Source of the DNA: Methylobacterium sp. NEAU K
GTDB taxonomy: Bacteria > Pseudomonadota > Alphaproteobacteria > Rhizobiales > Beijerinckiaceae
Assembly (NCBI RefSeq): GCF_030700285.1
Contig: NZ_JAUYZJ010000002.1
Location: forward strand, 1 to 64,000
Reading direction: 5' to 3'
Length of the DNA: 64,000 nt
Under the pieces are notes generated by a model. That model saw nothing but the letters and a program-made list of their open reading frames with translations, was not told the origin of the DNA and did no database searches. Shown here piece by piece: positions 36,881 through 46,309 of the stretch (positions are counted from its first letter, which is position 1; each line of letters starts with the position of its first letter). The position numbers and the translations under genes are program-made.

Positions 36881-37044
36881 GGCGCACTTGCGGCAACGCC
36901 TTGCCTTGCGGTGGCGAATCCTGATATGGCGACGCCATCCCGCGATGCGTGTGCCGTGATCGCCGGACGCGACCCCGCGTCCTGCTTCGTGACCACGTTC
37001 CCGATACCCAGCGAATGGACGGCCCGACCGGGCTCGAGAGACCG

Positions 37045-37170
37045 ATGAAGATTCGTAACTCCCTCAAGTCCCTGCGCGGCCGGCACCGCGACAACCAGCT
37101 CGTGCGCCGCAAGGGCCGGGTCTACGTGATCAACAAGACCCAGAAGCGCTTCAAGGCCCGCCAGGGCTGA
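37045..37170 (+). CDS. rpmJ: 50S ribosomal protein L36
   Basis: A 41-aa basic ribosomal protein, [20 protein letters not shown] to the KRFKARQG end. It is the cysteine-free form of L36, so it does not bind zinc, as is normal in many alphaproteobacteria. The ATG at 37045 was chosen inside a longer frame because the family begins MK(I/V)R. A terminator hairpin follows. Confidence 0.93.
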   Translation: MKIRNSLKSLRGRHRDNQLVRRKGRVYVINKTQKRFKARQG

Positions 37171-37210
37171 GGCGTCCTGCCCGGTTTCGACCGGGCGACC
37201 TATCAAGGCG

Positions 37211-37243
37211 GCAGCCGCGCCCGACCGGGTGGCGGCTGCTTTC
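37211..37243 (+). terminator. Terminator of rpmJ
   Basis: GCAGCCGC (37211-37218) pairs with GCGGCTGC (37232-37239), with a possible inner CCC/GGG stem, followed by TTTCG. It begins 41 nt after the rpmJ stop. Confidence 0.7.
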
Positions 37244-37300
37244 GCGTGCGCGGCACCACGGCCTGTTGACGGGCCCGGTACCCGCAGACACTCTGGCGGG

Positions 37301-37906
37301 ATGAAGCCGACCCGTCTCCTCGTCGCCCTGGTCTGCCTGTCGGTGCTCGCTGCCCCGGCGGCTTTCGCGGCCCCGGACGGGGCCCGGCCCGGCCGTGCCG
37401 CTCCCGAGGCGAAGCCCGCGCCGAAGCCCGTGACCCTCGACGACCTGTTCGCCCGTCTCCGCGCCAGCGAGGATCCGGCTGAGGCGAAGGGTGTTGCCCG
37501 GCTCATCGAGCGCCGCCTCGACAGTTCCGGCAGCCCGACCGCGGATCTGCTCACCGACCGCGCCCGGCAGGCGATGGCCTCCCACGACTTCCCGCTGGCG
37601 GCCGAGTTGATGGACCGGGTCACGGCCCTGGAGCCGAACTGGCCCGAGGGTTGGAACCGGCGCGCCACGGTCTTCTGGCTCCTGTCCGACAAGGACGACG
37701 CCATCGCCGATCTGCAGCGGGCACTGGTGCTGGAGCCGCGCCATTTCGAGGCCTGGGCCGCGATGGGCCAGATCTACGAATCCCTCGAAGACAAGGCCCG
37801 GGCGCTCGCGGCCTACCGCCGTGCCCGCGCGCTCTATCCGCAGATGGACAAGATCGGCGAGGCGATCGACCGCCTCGCTCCGGAGGTCGACGGCCGCGAC
37901 CTGTGA
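37301..37906 (+). CDS. Exported tetratricopeptide-repeat protein
   Basis: A 201-aa protein with a signal peptide (hydrophobic to about residue 23, ending AFA). A Pro/Ala-rich stretch follows, then two TPR units at about 117-185, with DRVTALEPNWPEGWNRRATV and LVLEPRHFEAWAAMGQIYES. It probably acts in periplasmic protein assembly. ATG 37301 was chosen over upstream frames because it starts the signal peptide. Its stop overlaps the next gene's GTG. Confidence 0.8.
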   Translation: MKPTRLLVALVCLSVLAAPAAFAAPDGARPGRAAPEAKPAPKPVTLDDLFARLRASEDPAEAKGVARLIERRLDSSGSPTADLLTDRARQAMASHDFPLAAELMDRVTALEPNWPEGWNRRATVFWLLSDKDDAIADLQRALVLEPRHFEAWAAMGQIYESLEDKARALAAYRRARALYPQMDKIGEAIDRLAPEVDGRDL

Positions 37907-38925
37907 GCCGGGTGGTCGCCGTCATGATAACGATTCTTGCGCTGCCCTTCGCGGCCGCGGGGCTCGTCCTGGTGGCCGGCGCGGCGGCGAGCCTCGTCAT
38001 CGCCCTGAGGGTCGGCGCGGAATACCCGCCGGCCGGTCCCTTCGTCGATGTTACCGGCGGGCGGCTGGCGACGATCCAGGCCGGCCCGGCGGACGGTCCG
38101 CCGATCATCCTGCTGCACGGTGCTTCTGCCAATGCATCGGACCCGATGGAGGGCGTCGGCCGCCGGCTCGCCGAGAAGGGATTTCGCGTGATCGCGTTCG
38201 ATCGCCCGGGCTTCGGCTGGAGCGACCGGATCGCCGGCGGGGCAGCCGCTGCGCCCGCCGTCCAGGCCCGGGCGATCTCCGAGGCACTGGAGCGCCTTAG
38301 GCTCGGCCCGGTGCTCGTGTTCGGTCATTCCTGGGCCGGTGCCCTGGCGCTGGCGCTCGCCCTTGACCATCCTGCGCAGGTCGCCGGCCTCGTCCTTGCC
38401 GCACCCGTCGCCATGCCGATGCCGCCGCGGATGCTGGCGCTCCCCTGGTACTGGCGGCTCGCGCTGAGACCGCCCGTGGCCTGGATTCTCAGCCGAACGA
38501 TCGGGCCGCCGCTGGCAAGATCTTATCTGTCCGAGGCGGCGCGGCGCGTTTTCCTGCCGCAGCCGGAGACACCCGGTTACCCGGAGGCGGCGCGCGCAGC
38601 CCTGGTGCTGAGGCCCGGGACCCTGCTGGCCAACGTTCAGGACCTGATCGGCCTGCCCGCAGCGCTGGCGGCGCAGAGCCCGCGCTACGGCCAGCTCCAC
38701 GTCCCGACCGTCGTGATCTCCGGCGAGGCGGATCCGATCGTCCGCAGCGACACGCAGGCCGTGCCGCTGGCCAAGGCGATCCCGGGCGCGCGCCTGGTCC
38801 TGCTGCCGGGTACCGGGCACATGCTCCAGTACGTCGCGTCCGAGCGCTTGACCGAAGAGGTCGTCCGCCTGTGGGACGCGCTCAGTGCGGCCAGGCCGGC
38901 GCTGGCGCCGGCCGTCGCGCGATAG
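37903..38925 (+). CDS. Alpha/beta hydrolase
   Basis: A 340-aa membrane-anchored hydrolase. A hydrophobic N-terminal helix (about 8-35) is followed by the alpha/beta fold with IILLHGASANASD (oxyanion hole HG), the nucleophile elbow GHSWAG, Asp in SGEADPIV and His in PGTGHMLQ. The GTG start at 37903 overlaps the TPR stop (GTGA); an ATG at 37924 is the alternative. The substrate cannot be told. The pair with the TPR protein looks translationally coupled. Confidence 0.82.
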   Translation: MSRVVAVMITILALPFAAAGLVLVAGAAASLVIALRVGAEYPPAGPFVDVTGGRLATIQAGPADGPPIILLHGASANASDPMEGVGRRLAEKGFRVIAFDRPGFGWSDRIAGGAAAAPAVQARAISEALERLRLGPVLVFGHSWAGALALALALDHPAQVAGLVLAAPVAMPMPPRMLALPWYWRLALRPPVAWILSRTIGPPLARSYLSEAARRVFLPQPETPGYPEAARAALVLRPGTLLANVQDLIGLPAALAAQSPRYGQLHVPTVVISGEADPIVRSDTQAVPLAKAIPGARLVLLPGTGHMLQYVASERLTEEVVRLWDALSAARPALAPAVAR

Positions 38926-38928
38926 GGT

Positions 38929-40365
38929 TCAAGCCTTCTCGGCGTGCTCCCGGGTTATGAACGCGAGCCGCACGAGATTCGTGGCTCCGGGGGTGCCGAA
39001 GGGCAGGCCGGCGACGACGATCACCCGGTCGCCCACCGCGGCGAAATTCTCCCGCACCGCGAACTTCGCCGCCCGGAACGACATGTCGTCCACGTCGCTG
39101 GCGTCCTTGGTGACGATCGGATGGGTACCCCAGGCCAGGGCGAGACGGCGCGCGGTCTCGCGCCGCGGCGTGAGGGCGATCACTGTGGCGTTCGGGCGCT
39201 CGCGCGAAAGGCGCAGGGCCGTCGAACCGGAATTGGTCCAGGCCATGATCGCGTCGAGGTTCAACGCGTCGACCATCTGGTGCGCGGCGGCCGCGATGGC
39301 ATCGGCGGCGGTCTGGTCGGGAGTCGCGCTCTGCGCCCGGATGATCGACCAGTAGACCGCGTCGCGCTCCACCTGCTCGGCGATCCGGTTCATCGTCTCC
39401 ACCGCCCCGATCGGGTGGGCGCCCGAGGCGCTCTCCGCCGACAGCATCACCGCATCCGCGCCCTCGTAGACGGCGGTGGCCACGTCCGAGACCTCGGCGC
39501 GGGTCGGGACCGGCGCCGTGATCATCGATTCGAGCATCTGGGTCGCCACCACCACGGGCTTTCCGAAGCGGCGGGCGCTCCGGGTGATCCGCTTCTGCAC
39601 GCCCGGCACCTGCTCCAGCGGCATCTCAACCCCGAGATCTCCGCGCGCGACCATCAGGCCGTCCGAGATCTCGATGATCTCGTCGAGGCGGGTCAGCGCC
39701 TGCGGCTTCTCGATCTTGGCCATCACCAGGGCGCGGCCGGCGCAGACCTTCTTGACCTCGGCCACATCCTCGGGCCGCTGGACGAAGGACACGGCGATCC
39801 AGTCGGCCCCGGCGTTCAGGCCGGCATCGAGATCCGCGCGGTCCTTTTCGGTCATCGCCGGGACTGGGATCACCGTGTGGGGCAGAGACACGCCCTTGCG
39901 GTTCGAGAATTTCCCGCCGACCTCGACGCGGGTCACGGCCCGGTTCGGCGAGGTCTCCAGCACGGTGAGCCGCAGCTTGCCGTCGTCGAGCAGGATCGCG
40001 TGGCCCGGCTCCAGCGCCTCCAGAATCTCCGGATGCGGGAGGTGGCAGCGGCTGGCGTCGCCGGGAGTCGGGTCACCGTCGAGCACGAAGGTCGCGCCGG
40101 CTTCGATCATCACGGCCCCCTCGGCGAAGGTGCCGAGGCGAAGCTTCGGCCCCTGCAGATCGACCAGGATGCCGATCGGATGCTTCGCCTCGCGCTCGAT
40201 CGCCCGGATCGCCTCGACCTTTTCGGGCAGCTTCTCGCGGGGCAGATGGCTCATGTTGAGCCGGAACACATCGACGCCGGCGCGGAACAGGCGTTCGATC
40301 ATCTCCGGCGAGTCGGAGGCCGGCCCGAGGGTGGCGACGATCTTCGTGCGGCGCGAGCGTTTCAA
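38929..40365 (-). CDS. pyk: Pyruvate kinase
   Basis: Makes pyruvate and ATP from phosphoenolpyruvate and ADP. It has 478 aa. TKIVATLGPASDS (about 7-19) opens the barrel. The active-site stretch VMAKIEKPQALTRLDEII contains the catalytic Lys, and MVARGDLGVEMPLE binds metal. It begins with TTG at 40365, supported by GGAGGATC 4-11 nt upstream. It is convergent with the hydrolase gene, stops 4 nt apart, and lies downstream of the glycerate kinase pair. Confidence 0.95.
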   Translation of the reverse strand: MKRSRRTKIVATLGPASDSPEMIERLFRAGVDVFRLNMSHLPREKLPEKVEAIRAIEREAKHPIGILVDLQGPKLRLGTFAEGAVMIEAGATFVLDGDPTPGDASRCHLPHPEILEALEPGHAILLDDGKLRLTVLETSPNRAVTRVEVGGKFSNRKGVSLPHTVIPVPAMTEKDRADLDAGLNAGADWIAVSFVQRPEDVAEVKKVCAGRALVMAKIEKPQALTRLDEIIEISDGLMVARGDLGVEMPLEQVPGVQKRITRSARRFGKPVVVATQMLESMITAPVPTRAEVSDVATAVYEGADAVMLSAESASGAHPIGAVETMNRIAEQVERDAVYWSIIRAQSATPDQTAADAIAAAAHQMVDALNLDAIMAWTNSGSTALRLSRERPNATVIALTPRRETARRLALAWGTHPIVTKDASDVDDMSFRAAKFAVRENFAAVGDRVIVVAGLPFGTPGATNLVRLAFITREHAEKA

Positions 40366-40491
40366 GCGTGATCCTCCGGATTTTCCGCCGCGAGCCCCCC
40401 GAGGCTAGCCCCCTTGGCGTCGTCGGATCGGTTCGTCGTGCGCGGGTGTGAGCATCCCGTGCGGGGCAGCGTCAAGGGCGCGTCGACGTCG

Positions 40492-40923
40492 TCACGGCTT
40501 GGCCGGTGCGTCCGCCCGATTGGGATCGGTGAGCTGGATGGTCCAGCTCTTCTGCTCGCCGGTATCGACCTCGAAGAAGCCGTTCCGGTCGTAGCCTCGG
40601 GCGAGGCAATCCTCGATCCCGCGGATCGTGAACTCCGAGTCGCGGGTGCACATCAGCGAGCGCCCGCTCCACTCGCCGCCGCGCGTGTAGTCCACCGCGA
40701 ACACATAGTAGAACCGCGCCGCCAGCGCGCCCTTGAGCAAGGTCTCACAGGCCTTGGGCGCGAGGTCCCACCAGCCTTCCGTGACCCAGCCCTGAGGGTC
40801 GCGATAGCCCAGCGAGATGCCGACCTTGCTGGCGGTCTGGTTGCAGAGGCGCAGGTCGGCCCTCGCGGGGCCGACGCAGAGAAGCGCGATACCGAGCCCC
40901 AAGATCGCTGAGGCGGCCTGCAT
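40492..40923 (-). CDS. DUF1036 protein, exported
   Basis: A 143-aa protein with a signal peptide (AASAILGLGIALLCVGPARA). DUF1036 is recognised by DLRLCNQTASKVGISLGYRD and by the WDLAPKACETLL stretch. Four cysteines suggest disulfides in the periplasm. The function is unknown. I chose the ATG at 40923, 17 nt after the glycerate kinase stop; an earlier ATG at 40974 would overlap that gene. Same strand as glycerate kinase and pyk. Confidence 0.78.
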   Translation of the reverse strand: MQAASAILGLGIALLCVGPARADLRLCNQTASKVGISLGYRDPQGWVTEGWWDLAPKACETLLKGALAARFYYVFAVDYTRGGEWSGRSLMCTRDSEFTIRGIEDCLARGYDRNGFFEVDTGEQKSWTIQLTDPNRADAPAKP

Positions 40924-40939
40924 GGCCGGGCCCCGGAAC

Positions 40940-42262
40940 CTACCCGACGAGGATGATTCGACAGTCGTTGACATTGGTACGGGTCGGGCCGGGGTTCACG
41001 AGGTCGCCGAGGGCCGCGAAGAACGCGGTGGAATCGTTCTGCTCCAGCATCGCGGCCGGGTCGAGGCCGGCGGCTCGGGCGCGATCCAGCGTCGTCGGGT
41101 CGACGAGGCCGCCGGCCGGGTCGGTGGCCAATCCCCTGCCGCCGTCGGTGCCGTCTGTATCGGCGCTGATGCCGGAGATGTCCGGCTCGCCCGCCAGCGC
41201 GACCGCCAGCGCCAGGGCGTATTCCTGGTTCGGCCCGCCATGACCCTCGCCCCGGATGGTGACGGTCAGTTCGCCCCCCGAGATCAGCGCGACGCGCCGT
41301 CCGGCCGCCTTGTAGCGCTTGGCCTCGACGGCGTGCTCTGCCGCAACCTCCCGCGCCTCGCCTTCGAGGTCGGCGCCCAGCATCACCGGTTCGTAACCCG
41401 CCGCCCGCGCGGCCTCGGCCGCCGCCTCGAGGGCGTCGATCGGACGGGCGATGATGCGATACTCGGCCCGCGCGAAGGCGGGATCGCCGGCCTTGGGCGT
41501 CTCGTTGTTCGGATCGTTCAGCAGCCGGATCGCCGCCTCCGGCAGCGGGATGCCGCGCCGCTCGCAGATGGCGCGGGCGTCGGCCAGGGTCGACGGGTCG
41601 GGCACGGTCGGCCCGGAGGCGATCACCGCCGGATCGTCGAAGGGCACGTCCGAGATCGCGAGCGTCAGGATGCGCCGGGCGTTGCGGGCCGCCAGCGCGA
41701 GGCGGCCGCCCTTGATCCGCGAGATGTGCTTGCGGACGGTGTTGATCTCCCCGATCGGCGCTCCCGAGCGCAGCATCGCCCGGGTGATCGCCTGCTTCTC
41801 GCCGAGCGTCAGATCCCCGGCCGGCGCGATCCAGTTGGCCGAGCCGCCGCCCGAGAGCAGCACCAGGACCTCGTCCTCCGGGCCGGACTCGGTGGCGAGC
41901 CGCAGCGCCTCCCGGGTGGCGGCAATGCCGGCCTCGTCGGGGACCGGGTGACCGGCCTCGACCATGTGAATGCCGGGCGCGTCCTGGCCGTAGCCGTGGC
42001 GCGCCACCGCGAGGCCGACGATCCGGTCGTCTTGCAGCCCGTGCTGCTGCCGGTAGTACCGGCTCGCCACGGCGCTCATGCTGCCCGCCGCCTTGCCGGC
42101 CGCCAGGATGATCAGCCGGCCCGGGCTCGGTGCCGGCAGATGCGCCGGAAGGCACAGGTCGGGATGTGCGGCGCGGATCCCCGCATTCAGGATGGTCTCG
42201 AGGAGCTGGCGCTGCTGCAGGATAGCCGGGTCGGCGATGGGCGGGACGACGGTGTCGGGCAT
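40940..42262 (-). CDS. Glycerate 2-kinase (MOFRL/TtuD family)
   Basis: Phosphorylates D-glycerate to 2-phosphoglycerate. It has 440 aa. The N-terminal domain has AAGKAAGSM and LVLLSGGGSANWIAP. The MOFRL domain at the C-terminus ends with GDLVNPGPTRTNVNDCRIIL, with the GTDG region before it (ADTDGTDGGRG). In methylotrophs a glycerate 2-kinase closes the serine cycle; whether this is that copy or one for tartronate or glyoxylate use cannot be told. It lies two genes upstream of pyk, whose product uses the next intermediate. Start ATG 42262. Confidence 0.9.
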   Translation of the reverse strand: MPDTVVPPIADPAILQQRQLLETILNAGIRAAHPDLCLPAHLPAPSPGRLIILAAGKAAGSMSAVASRYYRQQHGLQDDRIVGLAVARHGYGQDAPGIHMVEAGHPVPDEAGIAATREALRLATESGPEDEVLVLLSGGGSANWIAPAGDLTLGEKQAITRAMLRSGAPIGEINTVRKHISRIKGGRLALAARNARRILTLAISDVPFDDPAVIASGPTVPDPSTLADARAICERRGIPLPEAAIRLLNDPNNETPKAGDPAFARAEYRIIARPIDALEAAAEAARAAGYEPVMLGADLEGEAREVAAEHAVEAKRYKAAGRRVALISGGELTVTIRGEGHGGPNQEYALALAVALAGEPDISGISADTDGTDGGRGLATDPAGGLVDPTTLDRARAAGLDPAAMLEQNDSTAFFAALGDLVNPGPTRTNVNDCRIILVG

Positions 42263-42455
42263 GGCGTCGGACGGGCTCCTCACTCGGGTTGCGCGTGCGA
42301 TCCCCGCCCATTCGTTGGTGGGCGGCGGGCCCGTTTCTTGCCGTGAGCGCACGTTCTTTGATAGGCAGCTTGCCTTGAACAGGTGATCTGCCCGAGCCGC
42401 CGCGCTACGGCAAGCGTGATCGGCGCCCCTGCACAGATCCAGCCCTCGGAGACCC

Positions 42456-43220
42456 GTGACCCGTCCGGAGACAGAAGCGGCCGCCCCGGCCTCTCATCCC
42501 TGCGAGATCATTCCCGGCGACCCCGCCTGCGGCCTCGTCATCGCCTGCGACCACGCCTCGAACTACGTGCCCCCCGATATCGAGTTGGGCGTGCCGGAAT
42601 CCGAGTTCGCCCGCCACATCGCCTACGATATCGGCGCTGCAGCCGTGACGCGCGGCCTCGCGGCCCGGCTCAACGTCCCGGCGATCCTGACGAATTTCTC
42701 CCGCCTGATCATCGATCCGAACCGCGGGCGGTCCGACCCGACACTGGTGATGCGTCTCTCAGACGGCGCCGTGGTGCCGGGCAATGCCCGCATCGACGAG
42801 GCCGGGAAGCAGGCCCGGATCGCGCGCTTCTACGCGCCCTTCGATGCGGCGATCGAGGCCGCTGTCGCGGCCGCAGAGGCTGCGGGCCGGCCGCCGGCGA
42901 TCCTGACCATGCACAGCTTCACGCCCTACTGGCGCGGCATCGCGCGGCCCTGGCAGGTCGGGATCCTGTACGACCGCGACGAGCGTCTCGCCCGTCCGCT
43001 GATCGACGCGCTCCGGGCTGACCCTGCCGGTCTCACGGTCGGCGACAACGAGCCCTACGGCGGCGGCCTGCCGGGCGACACGATCGACCGCCACGCCACG
43101 GCCCGCGGCCTGCCCAACGCCCTCGTGGAGATCCGCCAGGATCTCATAGCGGGCGTGGCCGGTCAGGCGGAATGGGCCGAGCGCTTCGCCCGCCTCCTGC
43201 GCCCGCTGATCGCCGCTTGA
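42456..43220 (+). CDS. N-formylglutamate amidohydrolase family protein
   Basis: A 254-aa zinc hydrolase. Family motifs DHASNYVPPD and FSRLIIDPNRG and MHSFTPYWRG are seen. These enzymes remove the formyl group from N-formyl-L-glutamate at the end of histidine breakdown. The rest of the hut pathway is not nearby, so the substrate is open. The start is GTG at 42456. It is divergent from the glycerate kinase across 193 bp. Confidence 0.88.
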   Translation: MTRPETEAAAPASHPCEIIPGDPACGLVIACDHASNYVPPDIELGVPESEFARHIAYDIGAAAVTRGLAARLNVPAILTNFSRLIIDPNRGRSDPTLVMRLSDGAVVPGNARIDEAGKQARIARFYAPFDAAIEAAVAAAEAAGRPPAILTMHSFTPYWRGIARPWQVGILYDRDERLARPLIDALRADPAGLTVGDNEPYGGGLPGDTIDRHATARGLPNALVEIRQDLIAGVAGQAEWAERFARLLRPLIAA

Positions 43221-43280
43221 TCGCGCTGCCGCTGGCCCCGACATCCGAGCAGCAACCCTCAACCGGAAAGTGTTCGACCG

Positions 43281-43589
43281 ATGAGCGATATCGATCCGAA
43301 GACCCAGACCGAGCTCGAGGCGGCCGTGTTCCGCCGGCTCGTCGCGCATCTGCGCGGCCGCACCGACGTGCAGAACATCGACCTGATGAACCTCGCGGGC
43401 TTCTGCCGGAACTGCCTGTCGAACTGGCTCAAGGACGCCGCCGACGAGAAGGGCGTTCCAATCACCAAGGACGAGAGCCGTGAGGCCGTCTACGGGATGC
43501 CCTACGACGCGTGGAAGGCGCAGCACCAGACGGAAGCCAGCCCAGCGCAGCAGGCCGGCTTCGCCGCAAGCCAGGCCAAGGGACATTGA
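43281..43589 (+). CDS. DUF1244 protein
   Basis: A 102-aa cytoplasmic protein of a family conserved in alphaproteobacteria. FCRNCLSNWLKDAADEKG, with CRNC, and YGMPYDAWK are the identifying stretches. The function is unknown; the two cysteines may bind a metal or form a disulfide. It follows the amidohydrolase by 60 nt. Confidence 0.88.
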   Translation: MSDIDPKTQTELEAAVFRRLVAHLRGRTDVQNIDLMNLAGFCRNCLSNWLKDAADEKGVPITKDESREAVYGMPYDAWKAQHQTEASPAQQAGFAASQAKGH

Positions 43590-43692
43590 AGGACTGCGCC
43601 CGGCGGCCTGGGAATCGGCTAAGCTTCCGGTAAGTTCGCGCCGTTAACCACGGGTCCAGGGCGCAACCGCGCCGCGCATCCCGGAGAGCCCC

Positions 43693-43989
43693 ATGAACGC
43701 CCATTCGATGCCCACTGCAGCAGCCCAGCGGCCCGGCGGCGACGTCTCGTCGGCCGAGGGCGTGGCCGCCGACGAGCTGAAGCAGTTCATCGAGCGCCTC
43801 GAGCGCCTGGAGGAGGAGAAGGCCGGCATCATGGGCGACATGAAGGAGGTATTCGCCGAGCTGAAGGGCCGCGGCTTCGACGCCAAGGCGGTGCGCACCA
43901 TCCTCCGGATCCGCAAGCAGGATCACAGCGAGCGCCAGGAGCAGGAGGCGATCCTCGAGCTCTACATGCAGGCCCTCGGGATGGCGTAG
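43693..43989 (+). CDS. gapR: GapR-family DNA-binding protein (DUF2312)
   Basis: A 98-aa helical protein. The core [20 protein letters not shown], then [20 protein letters not shown] and the RKQD motif, are those of GapR. In Caulobacter GapR is an essential nucleoid protein that clamps over-twisted AT-rich DNA ahead of polymerases and stimulates topoisomerases. The N-terminal 25 residues are variable. The gene is followed convergently by a phosphoesterase gene. Confidence 0.9.
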   Translation: MNAHSMPTAAAQRPGGDVSSAEGVAADELKQFIERLERLEEEKAGIMGDMKEVFAELKGRGFDAKAVRTILRIRKQDHSERQEQEAILELYMQALGMA

Positions 43990-44078
43990 GCGGCGCCTCT
44001 CCGCCCGTACAACTGGCACCGCGGCGTTCGGCCCGCGCGGCCCAGTGCCTCCATTTTCCTCGGGCTCCGGGCCGGGGC

Positions 44079-45911
44079 TTAGTGTCCTCCGGCCGCGGTC
44101 ATCTGCTCCGCCACCGAGAGGCCGAGGGTGCGGCCGGGATACCCGGCGGCGTCGAAATACCAGGTCGTGCCGACCGTCTGGTATTCGAGCACGGTGACGT
44201 GCCCGGCGGCGTCCGGCTCCGAGCGACGGACATGCCTCTCGGCTGGCGGCTCGACGCCGTTCTGCATCGCTTCCGTCAGGACGCGCCCGACCAAATGACC
44301 CTTCCCGGGGATCTCGAGGTCGAGCAGCCGGGCGATTGTCTTGCCGAGATCGGCATTGCTCGCGGGGATCGCGCTCTCGACGCCCGCACGGAAACTCGGG
44401 CCCATGGCGCCCATGACGTTCCGGGTATCGGAGCGCGAGAAGCTGCCGTGCATGCCCTGGCCCTGCTGCAAACCGGTGTCCGACACCTCCACCCCACAGG
44501 TGGTCGGATCGGCGCAGCCGGTCGAGAAGCTCCGGAAATTCACCACGATGGCCGGCATCGGCGTGAGCGCCGAGCCGTCGAGGGCGATCGCGGATAGGGG
44601 CAGCGTCCCCGGGATCGCGCCCAGCGCGTCGCTGACGAAAAGGCCGCTGACGTAGTCCTGGCGCGACAACGCCTCGACGATCCGGCCGGCGAGCGCCCTG
44701 TCGTGGTTCGGCACGTAGACGAGGTCCGAGCCGCCATTGGCCGCGACCACCACCTCCGGCTTGGTCGGATCCGGACCGATCAGGCCGTTGGCCCGGCTCG
44801 GGTACGTGCCTGGCGCCACCGTCGCGCCCATCGCGTCGGGATCGAACAGGGTCATGCCCAGGTCGTGCGCCAGATCGATGGCGAGGAAGCCGGGCGGCAG
44901 CTGATGGCGCGGGACGCCCTTGTAGGCCTGGGAGGCGGCATAGCTCGATCCGCTCTCCTTCGAGATGGTGGAGAAGCCGTGATCCGAGGTGAGGATGACG
45001 TCGGTATTCTCTGAAAGCCCCTGCTCGCGCAGGGCGGCCAAGAGGGCCGCGAGGTTGTCATCGGCGTTGCGGATCGCCGCGAGGCTGGTCGGCCCGTTGA
45101 TGCCGGGGACCAGCCGCCCCAGACTGTCACCCTGATTGTGCTGCGATCCGTCCGGGTCGCGCGACCAGAACACCAGGACGAAGGGCTTCTGCCGCGCCTT
45201 GAACACCGGCAGGACCGCCCGGGTCGCGACCGCCGCGAAATAGGCCTGCTGCTCGACATTGGCCGCGAGCGTCCCGGGTGTATCGGCGTTCCCGGCATGT
45301 CCGTTCGCCCCGCGGGTCGGCGCCTGCGCGGGCAGGCCGGTCTCGGCGAGGCGGGCGCGCAGAGCGTTCCCCAGCGGGATGCCGCCGGTCCGGCCGGTGC
45401 TGTCGTCGATGTGGACGTTGTACTGGCCCGACCGCTCGGTGTGGTCGAAGACCAGGGACGGCCCGAGCTTCCCGATGCTGGCGGTGGACAACCCCTTGGC
45501 CCGGGCGGCCTCAAGGATCGTCTCCTCGTTGAGGTAGTTGCCGGCGAAGTGCTCATCGATATCGCCGAGGACGGGATCGCTCTCCAGGAACGGGGTCAGG
45601 CTATCGCCCGCGCCGGGTATCGGGAAGGCGGTGTAGATCGTGTTCCCGAACTGGCCGGTATCCCCGAGCATATGGCCTGTCGCCATGGCTGTGGCGTTCG
45701 GCATCGTGAAGGTCGGGAACATCGAATGCGTGTTGGTGAAGCGCACGCCGGCCTTCATCAGCCGGTCCATCGTCGGCGCGTTCTGCGCTGTCACCATGCC
45801 GGCCCTCAGGCCGTCGGCCACAAACAGGACGACGTTGTGGGGTTCCGGTTGGGCCTGTGCCGCCCCCGCAAGGCTCAATCCGACCAAACAGGAAACGACA
45901 ACGCGACGCAT
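44079..45911 (-). CDS. Secreted phosphodiesterase/nucleotide-pyrophosphatase-like enzyme
   Basis: A 610-aa alkaline-phosphatase-superfamily protein with a signal peptide (cleavage near AQA, residue 20). Metal ligands can be read: Asp33 in VADGL, candidate nucleophile Thr69 in FTMPNATAMATG, DPDGSQHNQGD and TSDHGFSTI. This pattern fits type I phosphodiesterases and nucleotide pyrophosphatases rather than PhoA. A Cys-rich insert near FSTGCADPTTCG may form a disulfide. It is monocistronic and could supply phosphate from outside the cell. Confidence 0.85.
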   Translation of the reverse strand: MRRVVVSCLVGLSLAGAAQAQPEPHNVVLFVADGLRAGMVTAQNAPTMDRLMKAGVRFTNTHSMFPTFTMPNATAMATGHMLGDTGQFGNTIYTAFPIPGAGDSLTPFLESDPVLGDIDEHFAGNYLNEETILEAARAKGLSTASIGKLGPSLVFDHTERSGQYNVHIDDSTGRTGGIPLGNALRARLAETGLPAQAPTRGANGHAGNADTPGTLAANVEQQAYFAAVATRAVLPVFKARQKPFVLVFWSRDPDGSQHNQGDSLGRLVPGINGPTSLAAIRNADDNLAALLAALREQGLSENTDVILTSDHGFSTISKESGSSYAASQAYKGVPRHQLPPGFLAIDLAHDLGMTLFDPDAMGATVAPGTYPSRANGLIGPDPTKPEVVVAANGGSDLVYVPNHDRALAGRIVEALSRQDYVSGLFVSDALGAIPGTLPLSAIALDGSALTPMPAIVVNFRSFSTGCADPTTCGVEVSDTGLQQGQGMHGSFSRSDTRNVMGAMGPSFRAGVESAIPASNADLGKTIARLLDLEIPGKGHLVGRVLTEAMQNGVEPPAERHVRRSEPDAAGHVTVLEYQTVGTTWYFDAAGYPGRTLGLSVAEQMTAAGGH

Positions 45912-46309
45912 GCGAATCTCCGAACCCTTGTGGGACCGGCCTGGGCCTGGATCGTTGCAATCGCATGACGCTTCGACGACGCCGGCCCTGCCCGAGCACG
46001 TCGCATGGCCGCAGCCTTCGAGAGCCTACGATGCGTGTGCGATCAATCGCGGCACGGTAAACGCCGCGCGCGCCTCTCCTCGGCCCCGGAGGAGCACAAT
46101 CTTGCGTTGTGGAAGCGAGCACGCCGATTCCCGCATGACGCGCAGCTCTGCCGTCATGAAGGAGAAGGAAGCGCGTCGCGGATTGCAGGAACGGTTGCGC
46201 ATCACCCCGGCTCAGCCGGATGATGGTTGAGGCCGGGGCCTGCGTCTCAAGCCGCGTCGGCCCGTGCAGACCGGATCCGCACGGGCCGACGCTGCCGGAA
46301 GGTCGCCGC
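45912..46309. other. Intergenic region between phosphoesterase and asd
   Basis: A 398-bp gap, both neighbours on the minus strand. Small frames (for example one ending at 46230) are not family-like. The clear element is the hairpin at 46254-46292. Confidence 0.55.
46254..46292 (-). terminator. Strong hairpin after asd
   Basis: GCGTCGGCCCGTGC (46254-46267) and GCACGGGCCGACGC (46279-46292) make a perfect 14-bp stem with an 11-nt loop. It lies 17 nt after the asd stop on the minus strand. It lacks a U-tract but is strong enough to end or protect the transcript. Confidence 0.65.

Noticed and set aside
46137..46230. A 31-codon ORF starting with MTRSSAV
   Set aside because: It has no clear ribosome binding site or family, and lies in a gap before a terminator; a chance ORF is more likely.
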